Positions 40,212 to 52,509 of a stretch of 64,000 bases of DNA are shown here, piece after piece. Numbering within the stretch: the first letter of the stretch is position 1; every line of letters begins with the position of its first letter. Source of the stretch: Phallus indusiatus (Eukaryota > Basidiomycota > Agaricomycetes > Phallales > Phallaceae); NCBI GenBank assembly GCA_027605045.1, contig JAQFWX010000033.1, positions 248,001-312,000 on the forward strand. The letters are read 5' to 3'. Both the position numbers and the translations under genes were made by a program. The notes under the pieces are model-generated. The model was given only the letters and a program-made list of their open reading frames with translations, made no database searches and was not told the DNA's origin.

Positions 40212-41342
40212 TTAACTACCATTTGGAAAATCAGTTCCAATTATCACATCTTCCCATTCTGTCAACGTCTGAGCAGTTTTATCCAGAATACTCCGAAGCC
40301 CCACTGAGGAATCGCTACCAAGCTGAAGGACCAGTGGGATTTGTCGTCCATGAGCGACGCCTTCTTGACGCACAACGTCCAAGATTACTTGTGCAACTCT
40401 CGTAGGGTCACCAAGTTGCTTCCCTCTATACGCTTTTTTGCAATCGCTATTTCAAAGCCTCTATAACAGATTCGAGCGCACACGCACCATGGAGACCAGC
40501 CAAATTCGCTCTTGTCATTTCGTTATAATCCGCGATCCTGGGTTTATGGATAACATGACTTTCTTTAAGCAAGGGCGTCCTAACAAATCCCGGCTCAAAA
40601 CAAATGCTTCTAAGACCCAACGGTTCAATCTCATGGTGCAACGTTTCTGACAGAGCTAGAACAACCATTATTACAACTTGTCAAATAACCAAAGCCGATA
40701 CTAACTTCGTATAGCAGACTTAGCACTGAGATAAAGCCCAAAATTTGAAACACCACTCCACGAGCCGAAAGAGCCCATGAACACGACCGTTCCCGATTTT
40801 TGAGCTCTCATGTAAGGTAGAACAGCACGGATAGTATTTAGTGCTCCAAAGACAAGCGTGCTGGATTAAGATATGATCAGCGCATCCGTAAGACTAGAGT
40901 AGAAATCGTATACTTGTATAGTCGGTACGTTTCCTCGGGGCTACAATTTGAACGATCATATACCACCACATACGAAACATAATAACTGTCTTACGTATTT
41001 TCTTCCAACACACCGATCTCACCATAGGCTGCGTTATTAACCAAAACATCAATACGGCCGTGAATTTTAACAGCTTCTTTCGTAATGGCATGCAGGTTGT
41101 CTAGCGAATCCGTAACATCCAATTGCAGAATATCGGCACCCGCTTTTTTCAAATCATCGATTTTAGCGATGTTGCGGGCTGTTGCTATAACCTTCTCTCC
41201 ACGCTTTAAAGCGGCCAAGGTGAGTTCGCGACCTATACCGGTGCTAGACATTCGTTAATGAGCGAGATCTTGGTAAATAAGTCTTGAAAACGTACGATGT
41301 GCCAGTTATGAACCAGACCAACTGTTTTGCCGGTGTAGACAT
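40212..41342 (-). CDS. Short-chain dehydrogenase/reductase
   Basis: NAD(P)-dependent oxidoreductase; substrate not predictable. It starts MSTPAKQLVWFITGTS at 41342, with an intron splitting the cofactor motif (TGTS|TGIGREL, about residues 13-22). Next come ATARNIAKIDDL, ILQLDVTDS, HGRIDVLVNNAAYGEIGVLE (NNAA motif, ~residue 88) and, after an intron, FGALNTIRAVLPYMRAQKSG. The catalytic Ser lies in GSFGSWSG and the Tyr/Lys pair in YLSAKSA. Then come LSETLHHEIEPLGLRSICFEPG and a C-terminal exon to DFPNGS. About 290 residues, typical of classical SDRs of the retinol-dehydrogenase-like subgroup. At least four introns; junctions approximate. Confidence 0.82.
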
Positions 41343-42097
41343 GTCTGCGAGAGTTGTGTAATAGTGAAAGTAAGGATCAAGATGAGATTCTTTATGGGAA
41401 CATTATAGATAACATCTTACTTCATCTCGGGCACGTAAACCCGACAAATCGCATCGCCGTCAGGGATGACCATCGCAAGACCACGGAAGATTCGACCACT
41501 TGACTGAATGTAGCCCATGAGATCTCGAAATGAGGCAATTTTCCAATACTAGACTCTTGTTATAAGACTCCAAAATCCGATTCTTGGTATCCATTAAGAA
41601 TAATTGTGAATAGAAGTTTGAGAGCGCGAAGAGTTCAAGAACGGTTGCCGCTCTAGCCTCTCGGATTACACAATCCATGCACGTGATCGCATCACCGCGC
41701 ATGACTTGTGGAGCTTGTGGTCGATAAAGTATTTAGACATAGTAGCAGCAAACGATTTCAACACGTCCTTCAGTCTTTTTATATCGATCCAAATGTGCTT
41801 TATTATAAGGCGGTATTGTTATTGCGGCAAGAATTCAATTGAATTGTTTCTCTCATTCTTGTTTTTATTATGATTAGCGATGACCAAAAGATATGAATAC
41901 ACGATGATGAGGATGAAGATCAATAGTACATTCGTTATTTTAAGATGACATAACAGATATTGAAAAGGTGAACAAATATAAAAAAGTATGTGTTTTGAGA
42001 CCGGTGTCATCTTAAATGATGGAGTGATAGTAGTAAAGCAAAAGTAAAAGAAGAAGAAACTTCTTGAAAATGAACGGATGACCCCAAGGCACCATGA
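41343..42097. other. Intergenic, nothing firm
   Basis: Holds the 5' region of the SDR gene and the 3' flank of the zinc-finger gene. An 80-codon minus-strand frame (41460-41702) lacks supporting features. Confidence 0.35.
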
Positions 42098-44292
42098 TCA
42101 AGTCATCTTCTTCAAGTTACCTCGCTTTCCCTGTGACTTGGAACGGGGCATACGAGATCTTTTGGTCTTCTCCTGCCAATCGACATCATGGTATCTTTTC
42201 CGATGCTTTCGCTCCAGATTTTCCGCTCTTTCCATCGTCATCGCAGCCCAACGACGATCGTGCTTACGATAAAACGCACAATGAGCCAGGTCTTCGTCTT
42301 CAAGATCGCATTTCGCCAATGTTCGCAACTTTCCGTATTCGGCGAGAGCGTTCATCGCCACTCTTTGGTTTTGAGAGAGATTTGACATCCCCGCCTCCAC
42401 TTTGGCGTGTTTGCGAACATGTCTTTCCAGGTTTCTAATCGAGTTTGTTTTGAAGCTTTGGTCCGTGCTCGTTTCCGAGTGCCAACATCCCTCTGGGCGG
42501 TCCGGTCCAATGTACTGGCAATAATAAAACCCGTCTTGCAGGTGCCATAGTCTAGGGTCTATCGCCGGTTTAGGTTCTGAATTTCTTGTACGTTTTTTGG
42601 GGGCTTCATAGGAGGAATGCAACAGATCAATCTCCTGTGTGATCGCTAAAGGATCAACATTCTGTGTCACTGATGACGAAGACGCAACAGCGTTGGTATT
42701 TGCGGCGCCGTGTCCAGTGGTACCTGGGTGTTGATCAAAATCGGTAATATCTGAGTAGGTTTCATCTTATATATGAACTTGTCAATATGATTGTTCGCGT
42801 ATACAATAAGATTGAAGTGATTTACCGTTTTCATCTTCGTATATGCTATTGACATCTCCATTCGTCTGAATTTCTGAAGTTCGAGAAGCAACGTTTGGTC
42901 CCGATCCAGTCGAACCCACGGCTGTTCGCAATGAAACTCGTCAACTAAACGAACGGTTATGAAATAAAATCACGTACAATTGTTATATAAGTTTTCAGGG
43001 GCTGGAAAATCCGGAGTCCAGCCGAGAGGAGCATTTGGCAGATTGGGAGGCGCGAAATTTGGAATCCCCGAAGTCCCCGTGGCTACCAAAATAATAATTG
43101 AGCGAAGAATCTAGAGCGTAATAAAATTGATACAGACTATTACAGTAATTTCCATTTCCAATTGCGCTCAATCCCGAGCCAAAAGCGTAGCTGCCCATGC
43201 CACCATATCTGGCAGGATAAACATTTGAACCAAACTGGCGGGAGGACCAACGCCGGCCGGAAGGGCGGACAGCTGATTGAAGGCAGGACGATACGGATTT
43301 ACATTTTAATTGTACCACGCTGTATTGTTCACCGCCATGAGATTCGGTCCTATTTGATTCGGACCTATGTTGTACGCTGGAATTGGTGGAACAGGGGGAC
43401 AAGGTACTGAGTATAAGAAGGCATCTATTTAGTACATGTCAGATCATTAAAAATCCCCCGACACGAAAGCGATCATACCGTCAACGTTTCGGTAATTTGG
43501 GTAAGGCGTCGTGTTGGCATAGGAAGACGAAGCCGAGGGTCCCACTGAAGCGTCGAAGATCATGCATATTCAGTGCCCATATACGGTAACGAAAAACTAT
43601 CATGTTTACTTACCAAAGTTATTGGAAGAATTAGAATTGACGAAGTTATTGTTGTAAGTATTCGCTGGATACGGAACGTCTGTGAAGATGACGACACGTC
43701 GAAAGAGGTGAGATCGCGTTCAAACAGGGTTTAATGACGTACTTGGTGAGTTCTGGTAGTTGTTACCGCTGATTCTATAAAGTTTAGCATCCGAGGGCGC
43801 GTCGATCGACGCGTTATTCAATTCGGGTTCTCCATTGGTCCGAGGTCGTTGTCTTAAGGGCTCAGAGGAAGGATCTCCATCAGCAAGGAAGGCGCGATCG
43901 GACCTGGAACTACCGGAAGGCGCATTCGGGAACGTCTGGTACACTGGTTCTGCGGGAGAGGTCATAGGAACGCCATGGATTCTCAAAGGAGATACGTAGG
44001 ATGTCTGCGAGGCCGACTGAGGAAACGAACGGATGCCAGAGGCTGGGAAGGATCTCGAGGACGATGGAGCCGACGACGCGCCTGGGAGGGAGTACCACTG
44101 TGAGGAAGGGCCTGCGATCGGTACCGTGGAAAGGAATTGCTCAGGCCGCTGGAAACGTGGAAATGACTTTACTTGGGGAGTATGCTCAGGATCGGGATCA
44201 GGATGGTTCTCGGCTTCTTCGTACTGGTGTGCTCTCGGAGGTCGCTGGAAAAAGTTAGGTTCCTGACCGTTGTTAGCAAAAGAGTTAGACAT
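42098..44292 (-). CDS. Putative DNA-binding protein with divergent zinc finger
   Basis: Starts MSNSFANNGQEPNFFQRPPR at 44292. The first ~350 residues are low-complexity (Ser/Pro/Asn/Gln-rich) and interrupted by several short introns. The C-terminal exon (42098-42670) is ordered. It has a possible metal site YYCQYIGPDRPEGCWH followed after about 20 residues by RNLERHVRKHAK, a C-x10-C...H-x3-H spacing unlike a classical C2H2 finger. A helical, Arg/Lys-rich tail (MTMERAENLERKHRKRYH; KTKRSRMPRSKSQGKRG) fits a nuclear DNA- or RNA-binding role. One segment near 43290 has an unresolved splice (a TAA after NNTAWYN in the simplest reading). Transcription factor is an inference. Confidence 0.6.
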
Positions 44293-45895
44293 TTTAGAAG
44301 TCGAAGGAAAAGGTTTGTCAGTTGTTAAATACTGATGGTAGACGAATGGGTAGGGGAAGAAATTGTATACCGAACATGGAACCAGTTGCGCTTTTTATAG
44401 TTTCTAAGGTTCAACGTTGGACGACGTGCGTAATCTTGCTGATCGTTTGAATCCACATTAGGACAACAAAATCCACAGGTTGACCACAGTTGGGAGATCG
44501 CCAATAGAGAGATCGCTACTTTTGCGTGTCCGTGCTGAAAATCCACCCTTGCCGAGGGTCCGTCGAGTTTTTGTTATTTTGGACCAGGGTGGGGTAACGA
44601 GAGGTCACTCCAAAGAGAGAACACCACGCCCAGAAGAGGTGGCCCTTCGTCCACAGGAACCAGCTCAAACGCTTCATGTCCGTTCCACCTGTTCTACCGA
44701 ACTTGTCCTGGACCTTTCCAATACCAAAACACGTGAGAAAATCAGCTCTATTGTCGACAAAATAAGCAAACCTTAACGTTGTTACCTAGGTCTAAAAGCA
44801 TATGATTTACGTCTTAAAGTTGATGAATGAACGCCCGCTCGACGTATATTCCTGATACAGCAGTGGTTTTACGACCGATCATCAACACCAGTTCTCACGT
44901 ATGCAGTTCCTAAGTTGTTTATATTTCGCCATCTCAGTGTTATTTACAGATCGGAAAGTAAGTTAGTACTATAATCTATAAGAAGGTGAGCATACAGTGT
45001 AGAAACATTTTTTAAAAACTTACATTATTCATCACGCAACTCAGAACGCCATCAACAAGTCAGCTGAGGAAGTCCAGGGAAGTCCTCGAAATGTTGAGAC
45101 GTTACGCGTTACGAGTCAAATGGTGGGAGAGACAGGCGATAGGTGAAGTTGTCAAAGGGAACTACGTGTAGTCGTTTACCTGACTTGAAACGGCATCTCC
45201 GGCCTTTGTTACCCGCAGCGACTCTGTCTTTGATAATCGCGATTATATTTGATTTTTAACGCGTTTGTGCAGAAACGGTATCTCTGTGTCTTTACGTTTA
45301 CTTCTTCACGCCCTAGAGCGAGCGACATTTTAGAAGTCAAATAATCTGGGGCAAAGATGGCCTATATATGGTAACTGAATCACGTTTGAAAAGCGCGTCT
45401 TTTAAAAGAACCTATTTCAGGAAGCACTAAAAAGGTAAATAACAGCAACACCTACGTTGATACTAGTTTTTGAACATTGCAGCGGTATCGAGTCGCGCTA
45501 CAGGGTTCTCTATCTGTATAAGGTACTTCCGAAACATTTTCGTACGAGAATGCACCCAACAGACATTTTTGCTAGTTAACGGTGGTGTCAAGCAAGCAGA
45601 ACCGGTCGGAATTGATTGGTCTAGACTGAGCTAGCGAAAACAGCGCTGTGTACTGGCGGAAAGGATAACGTCTTCAGATAGCCGCTGAGCGCTGCGTTAC
45701 CCTCATTCGCAGTGAATTCTCAACCCAAAAATATTTTCTTTTCATATCCAGCATCCCCCGTCATGTGGCCACGTTTTTCCGAAATGTGTCTTCAAAACTC
45801 GTGTTTAGAAGTTCCGAACTTATACGCTTAGGTAACTCGGTTGGCAGCGACTTCCACTTCACCCTCACAGGCCTCACCCTCAACCACCCAAGTCC
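44293..45895. other. Intergenic, 1.6 kb
   Basis: Divergent upstream regions of the zinc-finger gene (left) and the CDF-like gene (right). One plus-strand frame of 98 codons (44480-44776) is Arg/Pro/Glu-rich without a domain; I do not call it a gene. The rest shows nothing I recognise. Confidence 0.4.
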
Positions 45896-47062
45896 ATGTC
45901 GCCCTCGTATCGAGCTCTACAGTATTTCGCAATAGCCATTAGTATCATCTCCGTGATATACAATGGTGCGGAGGGTGCGATATCTATAGTCTTCGGAGCC
46001 GAATCATCTTCCCGATCCTTGGTCTTTTTCGGTGTCCAGTCAGGCATTGAAGTGGCGTCTTCCATCATTGTGTTATGGAGATTCCTCTCTGTAGTGAAAC
46101 CTGGAGAAGAGCAGTCAACAAAGGTCGATCCCCGTATTATACGGTACGCTTTGGGGGCTTGTGAGATGTAAACAAAAGAAAGACGTGGTTTACTAATAAA
46201 CTTCGGAGTGTAGATTCGAGAAGTACGCTACGTACGCTATTGGCACGCTTTTAGTGTTACTTGGGCTCGGGACATTGGCAACAGCTATCTCGATTCTTGC
46301 TTTACATGAAAGACCTGACAGCAGTGATGCATCCCTCATCATATCTGCGAGTGCTATCGGCATTATGATCCTCATCTGGCTTCCCAAGCGGTATCTAGCC
46401 AAACAACTGAACAGTTCTGCAATGGAAGGCGAAGCTACTTGCTCTTTATCTTGTATTCAAATTACAGTCGTTTTGTTTATTGGGTCGTTAATCTATCGTC
46501 TCTGGCGTGGAGGATGGTGGATAGATGGCGCTACGTCTATAGTTCTGGCACACCTTTTCGGATGGGAGGGTGTCAAAATGATTAGATGGGCTCGAGATCC
46601 GAGTTTCGATGGAGGTTGCTGTTCATCTTGTCGTGTTCCGAGCCAAGGTATCGAGCTTGAGAGAGGAACAAGTCGCGTGGACATTTGCAAGTGCTGTGTG
46701 GAAAAAGAAGAATGCAAGCAAGCAGATCAATGCCGGTGCTCACCTGATATTTCGAACTCGAACAATGTAACTGAGGTTTGTCATCGTAGCACGCAGTGAG
46801 ACTGAGTATGCTGACGTTGCTATCTTTTTGGTTCAGGCTTGTTGCACGCCGCTCAGTGCTAATGGCGAGAAATGCTGTACTAGGGAAATGACGTTTGCGA
46901 GGGCGCCTGAGTTGTCCTCAAACAACAGTCAGGTATGTTCCTCTGTTTTTTACAAATTCGGTCTCAATTCTGAACGGGATTCGTCAGACGACTCAAGCTA
47001 ACGTGGCCCCCGTGCCTGCCGCACCTGCCTCAGAAGACCACTGTGATTGCTGTGATGATTAG
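45896..47062 (+). CDS. TMEM163/CDF-like membrane protein with Cys-rich tail
   Basis: Likely divalent-metal transporter-like protein with about six membrane helices. Helix 1 is YFAIAISIISVIYNGAEGAI, then VFFGVQSGIEVASSIIVLWRF, which matches the family pattern (FGxDSxxEVxS...WR) except that Gln replaces the usual Asp. Later come TLLVLLGLGTLATAISILAL, IISASAIGIMILIWLP, ITVVLFIGSLIYRLW and WWIDGATSIVLAHLFGWEGV. A cytosolic tail follows with many cysteines: GGCCSSC, ICKCCVEKEEC, QCRC, then exons with ACC, KCC and DHCDCCDD. Intron 1 splits ACE|IFEKY (46169-46213); two small introns separate the tail exons. The stop is at 47060-47062. Zn/Cu binding by the tail is inferred from CC and CxC pairs. Confidence 0.7.
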
Positions 47063-47364
47063 AAGGAATTGAAGGAGATTACGACGCCTTAACGTTAACC
47101 TTCGTGCCTCCAAACGGAGTTTATTAAGCTTGAACCTGTGATTCGGAACGTTCTTTGGTAGACTCGGTAAATATGCGACCGGAACTGCACTCGCTGGCTG
47201 TATTTGTGTTTTATACCGGGAGATAATCTAATTGAATTGTTATCAATATATAACTTGATGAAATGCTTTCCAATTCATAACAGAAATCCACCGGGTTTGT
47301 CCAAACAGTTATTCCCACGCTCTCCCCACGCCTACATACCACTTCGACCTCATCTGAGCGTATC
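47063..47364. other. Intergenic, nothing recognised
   Basis: Short spacer between two plus-strand genes, presumably a 3' UTR and the next promoter. Confidence 0.4.
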
Positions 47365-47882
47365 ATGCCATTCCAGAAGACATCACACACGAGCGTCTCC
47401 CGCCAAATCCACGCTCCCAAAGAGAAGATTCTCAACCTATTACACGATCCACGCAAATTCTTCCTTCTCAATCCATTGGTGTCGGATATACGGCCCGACG
47501 AGAAGGTACTACCCGACTCGTGGATTATAACGGACGTTTTGACGTTCGGGTGCTGGAAGAAGACTTTGGAGTATCAAGTGCATTCCAGGCTGCACGAGAA
47601 TGGGATTGACTCCGAGATCACGGCGAATTCGATGGGTTTTAAGGCCGTAATATCGAGCAAGTTCACTGTGAAAGGTACCAGTGAAGAACACACTTGCGAG
47701 GTTGTTGAGGACTATACCATTCTTGTGAGAGTCTTGGTCCGCTGTGTATAACTTGTAGCTTATTGTTATTCATTTTCATGTAGGCAAACGCTTTATTAAT
47801 GCCATATATCCTATCGACGCAAGGGTCAGCACATAATAAACTTATGGATAATCTTAAAGAAGTGCTGGAGAAGGAAGATTAA
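47365..47882 (+). CDS. Small SRPBCC/START-like (DUF7053-type) protein
   Basis: About 150 residues in two exons, with an intron at about 47724-47782. The pattern matches ligand-binding helix-grip proteins: VSRQIHAPKEKILNLLHDP at the start, LLNPLVSDIRPDE, a central beta-rich stretch (WIITDVLTFGCWKKTLEYQV, GFKAVISSKFTVKG, CEVVEDYTIL) and a C-terminal helix (AHNKLMDNLKEVLEKED). The frame across the splice gives YTIL|ANALLMPYILSTQGSAHN. No signal peptide. Such fungal proteins are mostly uncharacterised; lipid or small-molecule binding is an inference. Confidence 0.65.
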
Positions 47883-49000
47883 TAACGGCTCATAAACCTA
47901 AGGGGAGTCAAAAGGGGCACTGCCATTTCTCCCGTCATTCGGTTGCAGGAGACGTTGTACCTTGTTGGCCTAAAACTCCGCCTCCATTTGTCCACTGAGA
48001 TCGCAACTCAACATGCACCTACTATATCCCACTCACGCATCAATGCATCACGGGTCCTATTACTTATATGTTATGTTATGTTATGTTCTGCAACGCCTTT
48101 TTTAACTGTATAGCTGTACATTCACAAATCGAACTAATCATTATTGGATGTGGTTAGTAGGGGTCCCGGATGGGATGAATACTAGTCAGTTTTTACTCGT
48201 TGGGCCTCGCTCCTCCGCGATTTCATGGAAGAAAAATCAGTCCAGGGGTCAAATTTCAATTCTACGGTGAATTAGCGCCAATTTGACTGTATGTTATCCG
48301 GCGTACCTTGAGTCTACATATGGATGTTAATCTCCTTGATCAATAGGACCGAGGGACTGTGAAGAACTGATCTCTTTACACACACAAGACAAGACTAACG
48401 CATTATTCATCGGAATATTAAGATATATATTTGAGCCACTAGCCGTGCATTCCGCTCTATGGATCCCATGATTTGTATTGAATAACCGATCTTTGTTATA
48501 TCATGATGAGACTGATATTAAATGGGCAACAATAACATTCATCAATCATTTTTTTGGAAATCTTTGACAGCTAGATAATATTCTAAAATAAGTATAGCGT
48601 GGTGGAAACTATATTTTTGTAAATAGTTGGAGTCAAATACATGATGTACATACTCAGTAACAGTGACAGAAATAGTAAGCGTTGTCAAGTATACCATTGG
48701 GATGGTTACAAAAATTTTTGTAGTTGATATATTGACAAGATGGATTTCATATAATACGAAGGAAAGGGAATTGACTTTTGACGACAATTCCATAAAGATT
48801 GATGAACGCAATATTTTAAAGAAATTATATATTTGGCCGGAAACCACGTGACCTTCGGCCTCTCCTCAAGTACCCAAATAACTTTACTGTTCAACCCTAC
48901 TGTCAACACTTCCTTTTGACGACAATTCACTCCGAAACCCCTATTTTATCCTGGATCATTGATTTAGGGATATTGCTAGAGGCATTCTTATATAGCCTCA
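47883..49000. other. Intergenic, 1.1 kb
   Basis: AT-rich. It contains short direct repeats of CTTTTGACGACAATTC at 48775-48790 and 48913-48928 and several TATGTTATGTTATGTT tandem units near 48070. No gene is recognised. Confidence 0.4.
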
Positions 49001-51999
49001 ATGGTCCGACAGGGCTCTACACGACACGTATCTTTCGTTCTTCTTGCCGAATTTGACATCGACACTGGAGCGAGTTTAGCTAGACAGTTTCCTCAGCCAT
49101 TAGGTGTTGAAAATGACCAGTTGAGTGTCTTTGTTACTTCTTACTTTGCTCTTCTTTTTAGACAAGGTTTGCTTAATGAAATTCTGTACTTAGGCTTATC
49201 GCTGAGCTGATGATTCCGGAAGGGGTACATAGTCAGCAGGAGGACTGGACGTACTTCATGCTTAACCAGACTCCCGATAGCACCGTCGAACCCGTCATCG
49301 CGGATGCGGATTCCATTACTGGAAGCGTTATCGATGGCACCAACTCCGAGCTGTTGTACGTGTTAAACCTCGTGCGTACGAACCGCGACAAAACCTTAAG
49401 GCGGTACGCAACTCCCTATTTTCAATGCCGCTTTTTTGCTCATTTTTGAATCTCTTTTCTTTCACATAGAGGTGCAGAAGTAAAAGCACTAGCCATCTGT
49501 ACTCGACTACCTTTCATCCAACTTTTCAAAGTCAGTTTTTTCTCCCTATCAGAGCTCGCTCACACGACTGACCCCGATTCAGCCCGTACTATGGATAGCG
49601 CTACAAGAGTACTTCAGCGACCCTTCTGACGATTGCATAACACGTTTGTACGATGCAGTCAACGCAATGGACATATCCATGGCGCCAACCCTCTCCAGAG
49701 AAGAAAAGTTCATTCTGCGTGCCTCGGAACGCAAAGACGTTTTCGCGGAGAAGTTTATACCTCAAGACGATGTTACCCTAGTAGGATCTTCCTCAAGAAC
49801 AGAAGTCAACTCTATTCATTCCCGATCTGCAAACGATCATGACTTGGCCACTCGGACGCGGGCTGATAGTCTGTCAAGTCTCCAGTCGTCTCGGTCAAAA
49901 GCAGAGTCGCACTCTTCAAACGGAAGCAGTGTAGTCTGGATTGGTAATAATGTATCTCAAGATTCGCATTCGAATTCACATGCACATTCACAATTACACC
50001 GACCTCGCTCGTCTTTCGATGAAGTATCGCGTCAAAACGGGCATTCGTCAACATCAGCCGATTCACATACACAGTTACCCAAAATGACGTTAGACACGCA
50101 TTTTTATGACACGACTATTACATATAAGAAAACCAAGCTTAACATACGAGTACCGCTCTCGACGTTCCCAGAGGAAGTTGGAGATGTACGTTCACTTTTC
50201 ACGTTGTTTTTTCTTTGATGTCTAACAAAGATCTCCGCAGTACTCTCTAATACAACTCATTCAAACATTTTCATCTCCTAACGCTAGTATATCCGGACCG
50301 CTCCATGCCCATCTTCACACCAACGGCTATCTAACCCACCCTATCATCCTTCTTTTCAACGCGCTCGTTACCGGGAAACGAATCATATTCTTGGGATATG
50401 GACGACCTGCTTCGGTTGTTGCCAACTACGTTCTCGCAGCCTGTGCTTTAGGGTCAGGCTGCGGCACCGTCTTGCGAGGATTCACCGCCCGGGCGTATCC
50501 GTATACATGTCTAGCGCAAGAAGCTGCATTACAAACCGTGTATGTATATCCGTTCCAAAGCTTCTTCCTCTCTCTCTCAAAAAAAGAAGAGAATCATCTA
50601 AAGCACAGCATTTCTGATTGTGATTGTTGCCACTTTTTTTTTTCTAGCCCGGACTTTATCGCGGGCGTAACGAACCCCATTTTCGAAACGATGCCGATAT
50701 GGGATGTGCTGTGCAATATTGATACTGGAAAGATTACCGTGAGCAAAGACTTGCGACCGGTTGCTCCACCGCCTAGTTTGTTTCCTTCACCGCCACCTAT
50801 CATTCCACGGTCTGGAACTGTGCGATCCGATTCGTCGGGGCATGATGAAGAGGTTGTTGCACCCCGGAAGGAGAGCGCTAGTGGTGTTAAAGAGTTTATT
50901 GCGAGGAATGATCATCCTGATAATATGTTTGTGGAGGAGGTACGTTGTCTTTTGTGCCTGACTACTCTTCTTTTTTTCTTTTTTTCTTGGCTTCGTGCTT
51001 ATTGTTTGTGTCATTTTTTGAATAGATTTTGACTGCTATAGCTTGCCATTATGGAGAATCGCTCATTCGCAATCGAATGACGGAGTATGCGATGCGGTTT
51101 GTACGTCTGGCTGCACGGTACGAAGAAGACTGTCTCGGCGGGACTCTTATAGGCCACCCCGTTGCGCCGTTTGAATTTCCGACACCCGAACATCCACGTG
51201 GACGATTAGGAAGTGGAATTGCGTTCGTGGATGAAGTTGCCGGGTCCCGAGAGTTAGCTGCGAATATCAGTCGGATTGAAGGGTGGAGGCATACGAAGAG
51301 TTATGAGTATTTTAAACTTGTTCGTTTGAGCTTTTCTTTTTTTCGCGCGTTTTAGTGAATTTGCGCGTGTTGAACTTGGCTTTAGGACTTTCAGACTTCG
51401 TTGGAGACGAAGGCTATTCAAGGGTTTGATCTCGTTCATCAGCTATGGAAGCTTCGTCACGGGAAAAATCTGTCGGATGCTGAGGTCGAGCTTATTATGC
51501 GGGCGTTAGTGGACTCGGTGCAGACTTATGAGCAGGTCATTGAAGTATGTACTCTCAGAATGTTATTTCGTTCTTTATTGAGAGAACCTTCTCTTTTGCA
51601 GCTTTTATCGATGTTACCTCCACACACTGGTGGTCTCGTGCCAATAAGCTTTGGTCTTTTCCATCAACAAGAAACTATTCGCGACTTGACAGTAGATCTA
51701 TTAACAGCTTTACGTGCATACCCTGTAAGACCTATTACCTTGCACCAATTTCCGTTGCATAATCTAACCATCTTGCCTTACGTGTTCAGATTGGAGTTCT
51801 CTTTCTTCAATCGCTAAATCATTTCCACAAATACGCCTACGTACGCCAAGCACAATTATTGGAAGTTCAAACAGCGCGGCTTGAACGAGATAAAGATCGT
51901 TATCCGAATCCAAACCAGACTCCAAACGGGATGCTCTTTCCTCCACCTGCGTTTTCACGGTTACCTTCGAATCGAAGTGAAGCCAGTTTTGCCGCTTGA
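49001..51999 (+). CDS. AFI1: Afi1-like Arf3-docking / polarity protein
   Basis: DENN-related protein that in yeast anchors Arf3 at the cell cortex and helps set polarity. Opening MVRQGSTRHVSFVLLAEFDID...ARQFPQPLG, then LIAELMIPEGVHSQQEDWTYF (Afi1 docking domain signature), a Ser/His-rich linker (about 49830-50060) and the SPA-type core: YSLIQLIQTFSSPN, HTNGYLTHPIILLFNALVTGKRIIFLGYGRPAS, FTARAYPYTCL and PDFIAGVTNPIFETMPIWDVL. Then come LIGHPVAPFEFP, SYEYFKDFQTSLETK and C-terminal FHKYAYVRQAQLLEVQ. At least ten short introns; roughly 800 residues, a normal length for the family. The stop is at 51997-51999. No breaks found. Confidence 0.85.
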
Positions 52000-52509
52000 G
52001 AGTATATAACATTCCTCCACCCCATGCAACGATGCCCCTGTTGGAACCGACTATGCCGCAGTGTTTATAGAAAAATACTTAGATGATTGGACTTTTTTTG
52101 CGCTTCCGTTTTTCGTTCTTCTGGCGGATGGCCACTTTATTATTCCCTTCTTCCTTCCTTTTTTTTGATAGCATTACTAAATTCAGCTCTTTAGTTTTCT
52201 TTCTTCTTCGCTTCTTTGTTCCCAAGTTTTTTTTTCCTAGTCTTGTTTTTTCCTCTGTTTCCCGTCATCATGCATCTCACTTTTTTCTTCTTTTTTCCCA
52301 ATTTTTTGTACGATTCTTGGGAACAGATTGACATTATATATTGTAATTGTATCTGGTTACCCCCATGTTAGTATAGTGAGATACCTACTAATTTGATACT
52401 GTTGACAAACCAAAAATACATTTGATTAAAAGATGAAAAGAAAACATTCAGCTTATGGGATAAATAATTCGTTCAAGTCCTTGTGAACGTAAAAAAACAA
52501 GTATCTGTC
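52000..52509. other. Convergent 3' region with pyrimidine-rich tract
   Basis: Lies between the stops of two convergent genes (AFI1 plus, metacaspase minus). 52090-52320 is strongly T/C-rich on the plus strand. Probably overlapping 3' UTRs; no gene seen. Confidence 0.45.

Noticed and set aside
41460..41702. 80-codon frame upstream of the SDR gene
   Set aside because: No conserved motif and no fit as an upstream SDR exon; the SDR start with the cofactor motif lies at 41342.
44480..44776. 98-codon Arg/Pro/Glu-rich frame as a gene
   Set aside because: Composition typical of chance frames, no splice-supported extension and no recognisable motif.
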